DNA of 64,000 bases from Pohlia nutans (GCA_022496805.1 CM040102.1:5257001-5321000); one strand, 5' to 3'. Shown: positions 35,114 to 47,678, counted from the stretch's first letter. A program made the numbers and translations. The notes: a model not told the origin generated them from the sequence alone.

Positions 35114-38100
35114 ATGGGCAGGTACCTGGAGGTACTACAAGCGCTGACAGTATTGTGCAATTTCATTTTAACAGTGGCATCCCCACCGTTGGCACCGGAT
35201 GTGACCACGCTCCTGGCACTGAAAGAGTCTCTGGACACGGCAACCCCACCGGTACTCAGCAGCTGGAGCATCGCCACACCGCTATGCACATGGAAAGGCG
35301 TAACCTGGTCTCACGACGCGAGTTTCCCGTTCGATTGCGAGGAAGAGTCCTACACTCTCGCGTTCACGTACGCTACCGATACCGGGGCAGTCGTCACCAG
35401 CGTGGTTCTTCCATATGCCGGCCTTACAGGGACGCTTGCCGGCCCCGCTATCGCCAAGCTCGCCAATCTCAAGGTGCTCCTCCTCAGCAACAACAAGCTC
35501 ACGGGCTCCATCCCGGAAGAGCTCGGCAACAGCGCCAGGTAATAAAAAAATTGTGGCTATATATCGCAAACTTGCTATTTGAAAAATCGTTGCAATGCAG
35601 AGCAGTGCAATGGAGCACCCTTTTGAAAACTGGATCGAAAGAGAATCTTCACTTAGATCCCACAGAGCACCTTGACACATGCACCAGGTAGTAAATGGTA
35701 CAAGAATGATGGTAAATTCTTGGTGAACACTTGCTAAATTAAAGTGGTTGTTCAATTTAGCAAGTGTTCACCAAGAATTTACCATCATTTTTGTACCATT
35801 TACTTGGCAGTGAATCGGTCAAGGTTCCCTATGTCCACTTTTCTAAATAATGAAGGAATGCCATTTGTATTCCATGAATTTTGGGACTACCGGTTTAGAT
35901 AACGTAAACTAAGTTTTTGATTGTAACTAGACTGTGGTCCCATTGCAAAAGGGTGTTGGCTCCCATTGCTCTATTATGCTATGATGGGCTTGCTATGTTG
36001 CTATAAAAAAAATTGGGTCAAAAAAATAGACTATATCGCCATAATCTTCCCTTATTATTGGTACCTGTAGCCAACAATTCTATAGAAAGCTATGTATTTG
36101 TGGTAAAAAGAATTATAAATTGTCAAAAAGACTATCTATTTTTCAAGTTTTAATTTTCAAATCACCAATAGGACTCCCTTGAAAAACTGAAAATAAATCA
36201 TTGCTGCCCAGGTTAACCATCCTCTCGCTCCAACAAAACATTTTGACGGGGAGCATACCGGCCTCCATCTGGAACCTCTGCCGGGGCTTCAAGCTCACCA
36301 CTCTGATGTTACAAGGGAACAATCTCAGTGGGAACATACCGGAGCCGTTGGGCGGACCCGGCACCACGTGCTCTGCACTCACAAGTTTGTCTTTGGGACA
36401 CAATGCCCTGTCCGGAATCATTCCCGAGTTTATTGCCAATTTTGTGAACTTATCTTGGCTTGATTTAAGCCACAACCAATTTACGTATATCATTCCTATC
36501 CGGTTTGGAGATCTGAGCAATTTGCGCACGGACGGATTCACCGTTGCGGGCAACCATCTCATGGGGTCAATCCCCCGATTCAAGCAACACTTCAACCCTA
36601 GGTACAATCAAATTTGTTGATATTGTCCTTGATCTAATAATGAATTGGAATCCCAATGTGCATGGCTAATTTCTTACACATGGAGATAAATACAGATTCC
36701 CATATGGAAAACACGGACAAATTTTCCACAATTGTAACGTAACTTTCCTACATCAAAAATACACTACAATCATCCCATGAAAGTTCTAATCGTGGGAATT
36801 TTGTCCCACTTCTCATATGAAATCCCATGTGGGAATGTCTTTATCTCTCCCTGTGATATATTAGGGGTTGTCACACCTCCTCGGAGAATGAAGAATGGGA
36901 GAATGGAGAATGGAGAATGAGGAAAAAGAGGAGTCTAGGATAGTTTCTCCATGGACAAAGTGTGACACCCCTTTTGTGATTTGTGGAGATTGAGAACGAA
37001 GAATAGAGGTTGTTAGTTGGTTACTCATCCTTCAAGCATGGGCCATTCTCCATTCTCCATTCTTCACCCGTGAAGGAGAAGAATGGAATTCTCCAATCTT
37101 CAAAGAATGGGCCCTCTGCCATTCAAGAAGAGCGTGCCACGTCCCCATTCTCTGAAGATTGAGAATGGGAAGAAAGAGGTGACACCCCTATTGATATAAG
37201 ATTGATTCTCCTTAGGTGCATTTTCATAATGTGTATATTCACATTCACTTGGACGTATATCAATTTCTTTATCTTTTTGGTTTACAACAAGGGTTTTTGA
37301 AGGGAACTCCCCATGGCTGTGTGGGCCTCCATTGCCGAGACCGTGTTTTCATCGGCCAACGACGTCGTTGCCAAAGCGACGGAGAGAGTTGACCACGAAC
37401 CCGACTGCCATCACTCTGCTCATCACTGCGGTGGCGATCTGCATTGTGCTGGTCTTTTATGCCGTTTTCCAGATGACCACGTTGTCCATGTACACGTTGT
37501 TGCTGAAGAAAATGCGGTTGCTTCCCGGGCCGAAAGGCGAAGACCACGAGGCGAAGTTTCCGCAAGGCAGCCTCGTGCAGTTCTACGAGGGCGCCGGGGG
37601 CGTCCTCACGGAAGACACCGTGCTCAAATCTGCAAGCGAGGTGAAATCACATCAATTGTCACATCAAAACCCTAAAGAAGCAAAAAAATCCAAAACAAGA
37701 TAGTATAGTTTCGTTAAAAGTGCACATGCCATATAAAAAATGCACATGCTGAAACTTTCTACGTTTGGAAAAAGTGTAGTCATATTTTACTTCTAAAATG
37801 TCAAAACTGAATGTACGTTACATCAAAAGAAAATGTGATGTGAATTTTAGAGGGGGTGGGTATGTTCCCACCTTCTTCTTAAAATTGAAAAAGATGTAGT
37901 GCCAATTTTAAATGGGGTGGGTTTGTTCCCACCCCTTCTCCTTTTTAATAAAAAGAAATGTAGTGCACATACCACTAAAAAATAATGCACACGTCTATGT
38001 GCACTTTTAACGAAACAAGTGCTAATACTTTCTTGTGACTTGTTTCAGAACTCTCTTACTCTCCAATTGTTCAAACCCTAAAAAGAAAAAAAGAAAAAAC

Positions 38101-41100
38101 AAGATGGTATCGGGCAGACACGTACACTTCACCATCTTCACTCGCTAACCGATGATTGCAGAATGATTGCAAGAATTTTCGTTCACATTTCCATTCCTTT
38201 CTAGTGGATTCTATCCTTTCTGCAGAATTGCAGAAAACTATCTTTGCAACAAAACTATCTTATATCTATTCTCTAGACAACTGAGAATAACTATGTGCAG
38301 CGAAGGGGAAGCACTTTGGATTTACACGATCATCACAGATATATGATTCTTGAACTAGTTTGTTTACAACTCAATCATCGATAGCGGTAGAAATTTTGCT
38401 AAGCGGCCGGAACATGACAATGGCATGTGTACTATACTTACATGTGACATGTTTTGAGTAGTTGCTGGAGGAGACAAGCTATGGCCAACATTACCGAGCG
38501 TGGTTGCCCGGCAACAAGCACATGCTCTCGCTCAGTTTGTTCAGAGACGACATCTCGAGAGAGGAGCCCGAGTTTTTGCAAGGAGTCCTGCGCTTGGCCG
38601 TTGTCAATCACTTGAACCTGGTCCCACTGCGAGCTTACTACTTGAGTCGTAAAAACGAGAAGCTGCTCATCTATGATCACGTCATTGGCAAATCCCTTGC
38701 TGATATCATTCATGGTAACCTTAGACCTAATCTCACACACACACACACCAAAAAAAACAAAACTGCACAGGCTGACTCTAAACGATGGGTGATGGCATGA
38801 TATGGGTACCCCTCCAGAAATAGTGCAATTTTCGAGAAACATCATTTTTGTAAGAATAAAAAATTGGAAAATTACAAAAATCAAAGGATGTTATAGGCAC
38901 CATGGCTGCAACTATATGCATGGTGTTAAAGATGGAATTTCTAACATACATAAAATGAGTTAGACATAGGTCATATTGTGTGAGATGCGTAAAAGTGGTA
39001 CCCATATCAGGCCATTCCCCGACGTGAAAAAGCTCTGAAAGTGTGAGAAACTGAGGATGTGCAGGTGAATGCACCTTGAACTGGCCGCAACAACACAAGC
39101 TGGCGCTCGCCATCGCCCACGGCATTGCGCACTTGCACCTGGAGCCCCTTGTGCATGCGAATCTGAAATCCTCCAACATTTTGGTCGATGAACATCACAA
39201 TGCGCTCCTGACATCTTACGGACTCCATCTCCTTGTGACTCCCACGGCAATCGTCGTTGACGCAGCTGACGAGTGGTAAATGCACAACCCTAAACCCTAA
39301 ACCCTAAGTGCATGAATGAATGAGTGAGTTAGTATGATCTACCAGTTGCATTTCCAGAAGAGATTTGACATGACTAGTGATGAGATTTTCAGGTACAAAG
39401 CGCCAGAGTTGAGAAAATTGAAGAAACTGTCAACGCACATTGATGTGTTCAGCTATGGCATTGTGCTTCTGGAGATTCTAACGGGACAAAAGCCTGGAAA
39501 AGTGATGGGCAGTGATACTATTGTGGTTCTCCAAGAGCTTGTGAAGGCTGCTATTCTTGGGGAGAGGCTGTATGATGTGTTGGATCTTGAGCTCCTGAAA
39601 CCAAGCATCTGTATGCCTGCAGAGAATGGACTCCTCGAGGTAATACAAATTCTCATATCCATCACATGCATTCAAGAGCGTCTCTTAGAATCACTGAATT
39701 GGCTAAAATGGTCCTTCAATCTGAGTTTAGTCTTGGTACATACACTAGTAGAAATCTTGTCTTATGTGACAAGTCTTTAGTGACTAAATGTCCGGAAAGA
39801 CAAGTCCATAATGACGCAAAGACCACTTTGTGTCAATATGGACTTGTCTTTCCGGACATTGAGTCATTAAAGACTTGTCACATAAGACAAGATTTCTACT
39901 AGTGATATATCTTACTACAGTATGCTTGTGATTGGTCCATTGACTATTCAAATAACACAATCGGTGTGTGATGGTGAGGAACGTGAAGGATTGTTCAAAC
40001 ATATACATAGGTGGAAGGCAAGGTCAACAAAAAAATATTTCTACCAAACAAAATCAAGAGTATTATATTGGGGAAAAATAGGTTTTTTCATATGGTGAAA
40101 AAAATCAATTTTGAAGAACATTTGTGAAATCTGTACTTGGCTTTCAGGGTTGGCAGCTCCTTTTGTCGAAATGATGCAAATACTCTTTAAAATTCTATGA
40201 GTATTTCTTAAGATCCTTCTTTTCACCATAGAAAATAGATTTTTTTGAAAAAATAATTTCCTAAAAATTTGGGCTTCTACTTTTAATTTATGATCTTTTG
40301 CCAACCCTAATGGTAGAGTACGATATTTCATTTGCCAAACGTTATCTTTTAAAATAAAATATAATAAAAGCTAAACATTCAACAAAGATGTACAGTGATC
40401 TCAAAACTGGCTAAAATTAGCTGGATTTCTACCCCAAAATGGGGCTGCTAAATATACAAAGAAAGAAAATGAAAAAAAAACTGAAATGTACTGAGAATGC
40501 TCACCATGATATGAATTTGTAGCAATTGCGTGAGGTTATATGTGCGGATATCATCATGGTATCACCTTAATATATCAAGAGTATTGCCGGATATTACAGA
40601 GGTATTGTGAGTATTGTATACATTGGGTAGCAAAAGTAGATACCATTTATGTGGCAGGTCGCATAAGGTAGAGGGTCATATTTCCGACCGGGTTGTAATT
40701 CCGACCCTAACTGATTGGGGGATGGGTGTCAGAAACCAACCAGCATGGTTTCAGATAGTGTCCAAGAGTGTTCTAATTTCGTCCATGCTTGGAAAAATCA
40801 AGAGCTTCTGATTGGTGTAGAAGCACTCTATTTTCAGAATCCAACCTCTCATGAAAACCATGACTCTATGAGCAGTTAATGGTCACTCTAAGCTTTCAGA
40901 CTTAAAAAATCATAGAAAATTGTAGAAATGCTCAAAAAATGTTTTTTTTTGGGGGATGCCTTTGCAATAGCTTTGCATAGCATCCAAAAATTATAAAAAA
41001 ATTCTTTCACAAGTCTAAGTATACAAACCTGAAATTCAGTCGGGAATTGGTCCCACTACCTTAATGTTCTAAATGTCATAAAGTTGTTCTGGGATCACTT

Positions 41101-41326
41101 GAGATGTACGTGCGGACTATGTTATAGTAACAGCACTGTACAGTGTTTAACGGGGTTGCAATCTCCAAATGAATGGGGGTTTGGGCAGGCTCTGAAACTG
41201 GCAGTGGGTTGCTGTGCACCATCACCGTCACTGCGGCCAACGATAGTTGAAGTTGTTCACAAGCTGGAAGACATTCAATCCAAGTTCTTGACCCAAGACA
41301 CCACCTTGGCTACCATGTCACCATGA
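35114..41326 (+). CDS. TMKL1-like: TMKL1-like LRR receptor pseudokinase, 7 exons
   Basis: Exons 35114-35538, 36212-36601, 37292-37640, 38462-38714, 39065-39275, 39393-39639 and 41189-41326 close in phase to about 670 residues. The order is signal peptide (1-25), a short LRR ectodomain with repeats around LKVLLLSNNKLTGSIP and LSWLDLSHNQFT, a paired-Cys cap (WLCGPPLPRPC), a membrane segment at about 309-331, and a kinase-like domain from about 386. The layout, length and phrases such as ASIWNLC, ETSYG, YKAPEL and LAVGCCAP match TMKL1, the Arabidopsis transmembrane kinase-like protein. Catalysis looks impossible: the glycine loop is degenerate, the VAIK lysine position is S413, HRD is H503-A504-N505 and DFG is S523-Y524-G525. 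K507, N510 and P547-E548 remain. Such proteins are thought to signal as scaffolds or coreceptors at the plasma membrane. Start ATG chosen because it opens the signal peptide. Introns carry several MITEs. Confidence 0.88.
35690..35804. repeat. Near-perfect hairpin in TMKL1-like intron 1
   Basis: Arms of about 52 bp (35690-35741 and 35753-35804) pair almost perfectly around an 11-base loop: GATGGTAAATTCTTGGTGAA on the left has its exact reverse complement on the right. The only disturbance is near GTACAA-GA. It could be a small foldback MITE or, if transcribed with the host intron, a small-RNA precursor. Confidence 0.8.
36863..37190. mobile_element. MITE with GAATGG-rich interior in TMKL1-like intron 2
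   Basis: Termini AGGGGTTGTCACACCTC and GAGGTGACACCCCT are inverted repeats, with ATT immediately outside each end (possible 3-bp target duplication). The interior has GAGAATGG runs on the left and CCATTCTC runs on the right, so much of it folds back. Confidence 0.65.
38786..39019. mobile_element. F-family MITE in TMKL1-like intron 4, TSD CGA
   Basis: Ends GATGGCATGATATGGGTACC and GGTACCCATATCAGGCCAT are inverted repeats, with CGA on both sides (38783-38785, 39020-39022). It ends about 45 bp before exon 5. Confidence 0.75.
39286..39308. repeat. Short telomere-type tract (CCCTAAA)n
   Basis: About three CCCTAAA units within the 39276-39392 intron of the TMKL1-like gene. Confidence 0.85.
39743..39904. 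mobile_element. CACTA-type MITE in TMKL1-like intron 6, TSD ATA
   Basis: Almost identical to 24100-24261: CACTAGTAGAAATCTTGTC at one end and its inverse at the other. ATA is duplicated on both sides (39740-39742, 39905-39907). High identity between the two copies suggests recent activity. Confidence 0.92.
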
Positions 41327-41369
41327 GATCGAGCAACACGTACCGAGAAAATATTAAATGGTCGTCAGT

Positions 41370-41532
41370 CGATTTCAATTGCCTCTTTTGAATGATAAAG
41401 AAATAAGGTAAAAAAAACACCTGATTTTGTCCATGCACCCACTTCTACTTTGATTTCAATTGCCTCTTTTTAATGACAAAGAAATGACGTAGAAAACACC
41501 TTATTTTGTCCCTGCACCCACTTCTACTTTGT
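41370..41532. repeat. Two-unit tandem duplication, ~83 bp
   Basis: The unit starting GATTTCAATTGCCTCTTTT and ending CACCCACTTCTACTTTG is present twice with a few substitutions, about 45 bp after the TMKL1-like stop, so it probably lies in the 3' UTR. Confidence 0.85.
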
Positions 41533-41562
41533 AGACTTGCTCTAGAACCATCTGATATTTGC

Positions 41563-43840
41563 TCGGGGAGTTCACCGCGATAATATTAGAAAACAACGTG
41601 CGGGAAAATGTAGGGTAATTTATATTCACAAAAGGAAAAACTTAGAATTTTCTTAGAAGTAATATAGGTGAGTATGTATGATAAAATGTGTATTATAAAT
41701 AATATAGGCTTAATATAAATAATGCATATTTTTTAAATATTTGTAAGAATATACCATAGGAGTTAAGGATACTAGGTTTTTTTTTTGAAATAGGGTGTCC
41801 TCTCGATTTAGAGGCGGGAAGATTTTGGATGAAAAACTACGTTGATTCAGTTGAAAAAATGAAATGACTTATAGTGACTCACAAAAGTTGTGGGCCATCC
41901 TAAAAATTGCTCTCATAAATTGAGAAATTAAAATTATGAAGTGAAATTTGGACATGTTGTAGTACATAAGGGAATCTACCTTCACGTGAAATTTCACTTA
42001 AAATAGACTATTTTTAGACCCATTATTATTTGAATGAAATTTCTATGGAAAAAAAAACTTTTTGTGAAAAGTCAAAATGTCTCATTTCTTTTTATAGGAA
42101 GAATGTACATCTTGACTTGAGTCACATGTTAAAGTTTCATGAATTTTGGAGTTTTTATTCATTGAGATCTTATTGATTGAAAAATGACCCCAAAATTTTG
42201 AAATTTTTATTTTTCACTCCATAAATTGCAAAAAAATAAAATAATAATGCACAATCACATCAAATAACTATGTGTATTATTATTTTATTTTTTTGCAATT
42301 TATGGAGTGAAAAATAAAAAATTCAAAATTTTGGGGTCATTTTTCAATCAATAAGATCTCAATGAATAAAAACTCCAAAATTCATGAAACTTTAACATGT
42401 GACTCAAGTCAAGATGTACAGTACCCTGTAACAAGTGTTGCAACACACTCTGTTTTTTCACTTAAAACATATCCCATGGCTTGATTTAGAATGATGGTGT
42501 TGGCATGATAATCATCACATTTCCATGAGATTTTTTGCATCATGGAAGGTGTTCCAGTTACCTTCATACACCATGCATTTTCTAAATATAAAGAGGCATC
42601 CATTGCCATGTGTCTTACCAAAATTGCCATCATGCTTTAAAATCTTGGAAAAGGGTACCCTTCTTAATGTGATCACTTCTTCTCTGGGATATCAGATTTT
42701 GAGTATGTTTGAGCTTGGGAGGGTCCAGAGATACACATACTTGTTTGCAAGTCATCTTGATGGTACACATTTCTTAAAAAAATTGTGTGCAACAAGTCCT
42801 GTTTGTCAAACATATCGTTTATGTGTTGTTGTTAGGACCTTTAATTTTTATCATAGAGTGAGTAAGACATATTGTAAACTTCATATCATATTAGGCTTCT
42901 ATACTACTATAGCTTTGTAATGATACCTTATTTGACTTTATTTGATCAAATTTTGATTTAATATATGAGTTTGATTTCCTTAGCCTAGAATATGAATGAA
43001 TGGAAACTATGAAAATACTTTAGAGCCACATAGAGGAGAATTTTACCTACAAAGTGTGCATCTTTGTAATACCAAGAATGTGAACAATGATATATCCTAT
43101 AAATTGGTGCAATCAAATTTTTTTAAATCATCATATATATTTCTCAATTAATTTTTTTTTTAAATTAAGTGAATAAGATAAAATAATTCACCAAAAATAG
43201 AGATTTCATTTTTTGACATTGACATTTTATGAACACGTGAAGGGTCCGTAACACAAAAGATTTAATAGGATAAATTTGATAAAATCCTCCCATATTGAAA
43301 ATGAATGAGAGAATTTCAAGAGTTCACAAAATGGTTGCAAGACATGTTGGAGGGTACTGTACATTCTTCCTATAAAAAGAAATGAGACATTTTGATTTTT
43401 CACAAAAAGTTTTTTTTTCCATAGAAATTTCATTCAAATAATAATGGGTCTAAAAATAGTATATTTTAAGTGAAATTTCACATGAAGGTAGATTCCCTTA
43501 TGTACTACAACATGTCCAAATTTCACTTCATAATTTTAATTTCTCAATTTATGAGAGCAATATTTAGGACGGCCCACAACTTTTGTGAGTCAGTGTAGTA
43601 CTTTGAATGCTCGTGAACCCTTTAGAGCAAAATCAAATAATTATAATGAACATACCTAGCTTTAAATGAGAGCTTCATAAAATTTAAAATTAATTATAAG
43701 GTCATTTTAAAAACAAAAAATTAGAAAATTATATAATAATACGGTACAAAGAATTAAGAATGGATAATTAAATACCCCTTGAATAAATACCCTTGTCACG
43801 CACGTGTATACATATATACATGTCTAGTGAACTCCCCGAG
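41563..43840. mobile_element. Nested 2.3-kb TIR element, 9-bp TSD
   Basis: Termini TCGGGGAGTTCAC and GTGAACTCCCCGAG are flanked by the 9-bp direct repeat GATATTTGC (41554-41562, 43841-43849), consistent with a Mutator-type element. Inside, a foldback unit has arms 41873-42104 and about 43363-43601 that are nearly identical in reverse. Internal frames (for instance 42409-42633 minus and 42525-42920 plus) are short and unrecognised, so the element appears non-autonomous. Confidence 0.8.
42109..42415. repeat. 307-bp near-perfect palindrome, TSD GTAC
   Basis: The halves (about 145 bp each) are reverse complements with only one or two mismatches before the small central loop near 42255-42270. GTAC lies on both sides (42105-42108, 42416-42419). 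The opposite arm of the host foldback at 43359-43362 has a single GTAC in the same context, showing the empty site. Confidence 0.92.
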
Positions 43841-43867
43841 GATATTTGCTCGAAACCGTCTCCAAAT

Positions 43868-44435
43868 TTAACCCCTAAACACCCAACCATCCATTTTTTG
43901 GATGATGTATAGAATTAAACTTTGTTTTCTTCATCCATCGTGCACTTTTTGCAGTGTGGATTTTTCACTATGCATTTTACAAGAAGCTAGCTTCGTGTAT
44001 GTGTGGTCCGATTAGAAAGGGGTTGATTTCTGAAAAAATTATGCCTCATTTCATGTTGCAGTGATTTACCAAACAATTCTAAGATCTTAGTTCAAAAGTG
44101 CTCTTGAAAATATCAACTTATAAAATTAAGAAACCAAAAAATCATTACACTAAGAGCATTACATTTCAATCCATTACAAAAATTTCATTCACAGATTGTC
44201 AATATCTTATTCATAATCAAATTACAAAAGAAGTTTGAGTTTTAAGTTTCAAAATGTATACAAAAATATTGGTGATAGCAATCCCATATCCAACTATATG
44301 GATAGAATCTAAAATCATGATGTACAACTTTTATTCATACATCAAGTTTAAAATATCCCTCTAAGTTGCATTTTATAATGCATCTTAGTTTGTAATTCTC
44401 CAAACTTGGAGAGGAGTGTGGGCATTTAGGGTTAA
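43868..44435. repeat. H-family TTAA element, 568 bp
   Basis: Begins TTAACCCCTAAACACCC and ends GGGCATTTAGGGTTAA. Homologous to the intronic copy at 5265-5764. Confidence 0.75.
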
Positions 44436-45564
44436 CTGTAATTGATTGAGTTTGGTTTCTATAGAGCTCTCAATAGAGATCTAGTTTATGGGGTAGTTTA
44501 AGTGTTTTAAGCAACTTGGCCACTACAGAAATTTTTATAGTTTATCCGCAAAAAGTGTCTCCAAGTACGTTGAATTGATTATTTTAATGGCTTTAGGTGT
44601 TTTTCACTTATGTAACATGACTTGCTACATCAACTGCTGTAGTCATAAAGTATAACATGCTCTAGAAACAACTTGAGATGTAGAAGGTGTCACGTGACGT
44701 GGCATTGAGTACCAAGCCACATCAGCTGAATGTGTTTTGAAAACTACCTTAGTTTATGTAGTCTATTTTAGTTTAGGAAGTTTTCATCTATTTAGTGCTT
44801 CATTCGACAACTGGGATTTTGGGTTTTAGTTGGAGAAGCTCCCTTTACTTAGCATTTTTTGCCAAGTAAAAAAAAACATCTACACACACAGATTGAGGTA
44901 CTTGAGAGTGTGCATGTTATGCATTCTTGTTTGATTTTGATTGCAAATTTGATGATGATTTATAATGTTTGATCTGTTGTTTATGGCAATCTTTATTTAC
45001 ACAATGGGATGTACATAGAAGGCTCATAGTCTCCAAGAACCCATTGGATTTTTGATATGATATGGACTGTTTTTTGGTTGAAATTGACCTTGAAACTCAA
45101 CTCAAGTTTTAGTTGAGCTTCGTAGGCCTATGTTACATAAATTTGGGCCCTCTTAATGTATTTATGATATCAACTTCAGAAGATTTGTACAATTTCCATA
45201 TTTTTTTTTTTGTGTAATTTAATTTCACCATGTACTTTTGAGTAACTCCTAGGCCGAGCCTTAGGCTCCATATATATTAACATGTATTTGTTTAAATAAT
45301 CTACACTATGTACCAAAATATAGTGATATATTGTACCTTGATAGCATAATGGGCAAAATGTGTTCAATAATTAGTATTCGTCTACCTAGTCTACGTAGTC
45401 TCTCGCGTAGTCTTCATACAATTCCTCTATTGAAACTCATTTTTCCATTCATTCATGGTATGTGTGGCATGGAAGGGTACAATTGAATTGTTTTTGCCAA
45501 TGCCCATGACAAATTGTATAGAGTGTGCGTGAGAGGTGACATAGGCCTCACTCAAATGCTCTGA

Positions 45565-45985
45565 AAACCTAGCGAGCGTCGGCAGCGGCCGACGATCCTC
45601 ATCCAACTACGTCGACGCAGCTAGCGGACTTCCCCGCCGAGTTCGAAGGCCGCTACAGCTTCGCGCTTCCCCGTTTACTGCCGAATCTTACTGCCAGCTC
45701 ATGCTCTTACTGCGATTGCTTATTGTTACTGCGGAATTTTACAAAGGTTGAGCTTCTACGCAATTTTTTCGACGGGTCCGTCTAGGGACTCTAGGCCAAG
45801 GACTCCAGGCCAGGGATTCCAGGCTCTAGGTGTGAATAGGATCGAGCTATTCTAATTTATCCTGGCATGACTTTTGGCGTCCCTTTTTTCCAGTTGCAGT
45901 TGCATATGCGTGGCAACCACCGGATTTCTGGCCAACTACGCCCCGCCACCTGTCATGGCGGGTGGCGGGGTCTTTCATGACATGT
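45565..45985. other. GC-rich island without recognised gene
   Basis: Within DNA that is otherwise strongly AT-rich, this stretch is dense in CG dinucleotides (GCGAGCGTCGGCAGCGGCC, GACGCAGCTAGCGGAC, CCGCCACC...GGTGGCGGGG). It has a tandem motif GGGA-TCCAGGC near 45785-45820. No frame reads as a known protein. It may be a captured gene fragment or a decayed gene. Bases 44436-45564 hold nothing I can identify. Confidence 0.45.
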
Positions 45986-46009
45986 GCATCTGCCCATAGA
46001 GTGCGCGTG

Positions 46010-46182
46010 CAAATTCATATAGAATGTACATGAGAAGTTAAATAAAGTGCGCGTGAGAGGTGACATAGAGTGTGTGAAAGGTCATATAAAGTGTACATAA
46101 GAGGTGATATAGAGTGTGTGTGAGAGGTCACACAGAGTGTACATGAGAGGTGATATAGAGTGTGTGTGAGAGGTTTTGATCA
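46010..46182. repeat. GTGAGAGGT-type minisatellite, block 1
   Basis: Units of about 21-22 bp built on AGAGTGTACGTGAGAGGTGA, here in plus orientation. The same unit in reverse builds 47679-48345 and most of 52130-52600. Confidence 0.85.
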
Positions 46183-46184
46183 AA

Positions 46185-46525
46185 GGTAAGTTTTAATTAC
46201 TCATTCTTAAATCTCATGCATTTGACTTTGACTCTGTTACTCTTAATTTTTTAGAAATTTAGACATTTCTTTGATATATTTTAATTCTAGTACAACAATT
46301 TAACTCACTAATATCCAAGCTAATATCTAAATAAATTGGGCTTCACTTAAAAAATAAAATATCGCCAATCTTGCTATCAAGGTGCAATATTCTTATATGT
46401 TATATATACTTTTATATATATATTACATACATTACATTAGAATGAGACAATGTAAATGAATATGGTAAAAAAAATTAATTAATTTTAAAAATTGTGATTG
46501 TATCAAGGGTTAAAATAATTAGGTT
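46185..46525. repeat. Long direct repeat, copy 1
   Basis: Matches 52587-52925 through GATCAAAGGTAAGTT, TTAAATCTCATGC, TGCTATCAAGGT, GAATGAGACAATGTA and AATTAGGTTGCCTTG-ATTG. Together with the preceding minisatellite it marks a duplicated block about 6.4 kb apart. Confidence 0.75.
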
Positions 46526-46529
46526 GCCT

Positions 46530-46648
46530 TGAATTGTAGAAAAGGTGGCACTCCTTAGGGATATGCCCAGGCAAAATCACTACATGCGTGGAATTGGGCA
46601 CCACATGCCTAGGCAACTCCCTTAGTAATGCCACCTTTTCTACTAGTG
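46530..46648. mobile_element. CACTA-type MITE, diverged
   Basis: The right end in reverse reads CACTAGTAGAAAAGGTGGC; the left end GAATTGTAGAAAAGGTGGC is the decayed inverse. The interior (TGCC-AGGCA blocks) also folds back. Confidence 0.65.
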
Positions 46649-47678
46649 ATATATGAAGTGTTGTGCAATCAAGTTAACTTTTATAAATGTACAAATTGTA
46701 AAATAAAAATCTGAAATGAGCTTCTCCAAGGATTTTCAATGACGAGTACTTTTAAAACATTTGAAAGAAAAATCGCTTTTACCCAAAAGTGAGTTATATT
46801 ATTCTTGCAAAAAATGAGTAGAATTTCAATTTTATTAATGGAAACATGCTTTACTTTGGAATCAACAACACAAAAAATCAACAAAAATTAACACAAACAA
46901 CAATGAATGATAAACAATCAAGAACATGTCGGGCTTTAAAATTATGAGTCATTTATTTTTTAAACAATAGCAACATAAGGGTTTAAGTTTCTACAAAGTA
47001 GTCATAAAAAGTGCCCCTTGCTACACAAGACTCGAAATGAATGAAAAAAATAACGTTAAATCTTATGAGATTTGAAATAAATGTTGATTAGTGACTTCAT
47101 AGGTTTTGTCACAATAGAATCCAAATCAATTGTGATATTTTCAATTGCATTTTTCAACACCACATTATGTGATTTAAGCGTCATTTTAATTGATTTTAAA
47201 TTCCCATTTTTTTGACACATAATAATTATTCTTGATTTCTAGTTAAATCATGTTGCAAACAAAACTCTATATTAAATTATTATAGACTTGAATGGACTTT
47301 TTGTTGTCATTTGATGAAGACTATAAGTGCTTTTAAATGATTAATTGATCAATCAATTTATTGGTCATTATTACAAACATTGCAAATCTGATTTTTAAAG
47401 GTATTATATTACTATGAATGCAATATCATTATCAAAATTGGTGTCTTCTTTTTACGAAAGACTTTGACTATTTAACAACTTGCTTTTATTATCTATTGGA
47501 TTGTAAAGTATATAAAAAATACATTGTGGTCATTTACATGATGTCTTTTCACTTTTCATTAAGTGAAATGAACAAAAAATAATTTAAATGCTTTAAGATT
47601 CACATTGAATACAACTTGTAACCAAGAGCTATAAACAAGAGCCATGAACTATTATACCTCTTGTATATGACCTACCCT

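Noticed and set aside
42409..42920. Possible transposase exons inside the nested TIR element
   Set aside because: The frames are short, overlap on both strands, partly come from the palindrome edge and show no catalytic motif I recognise.
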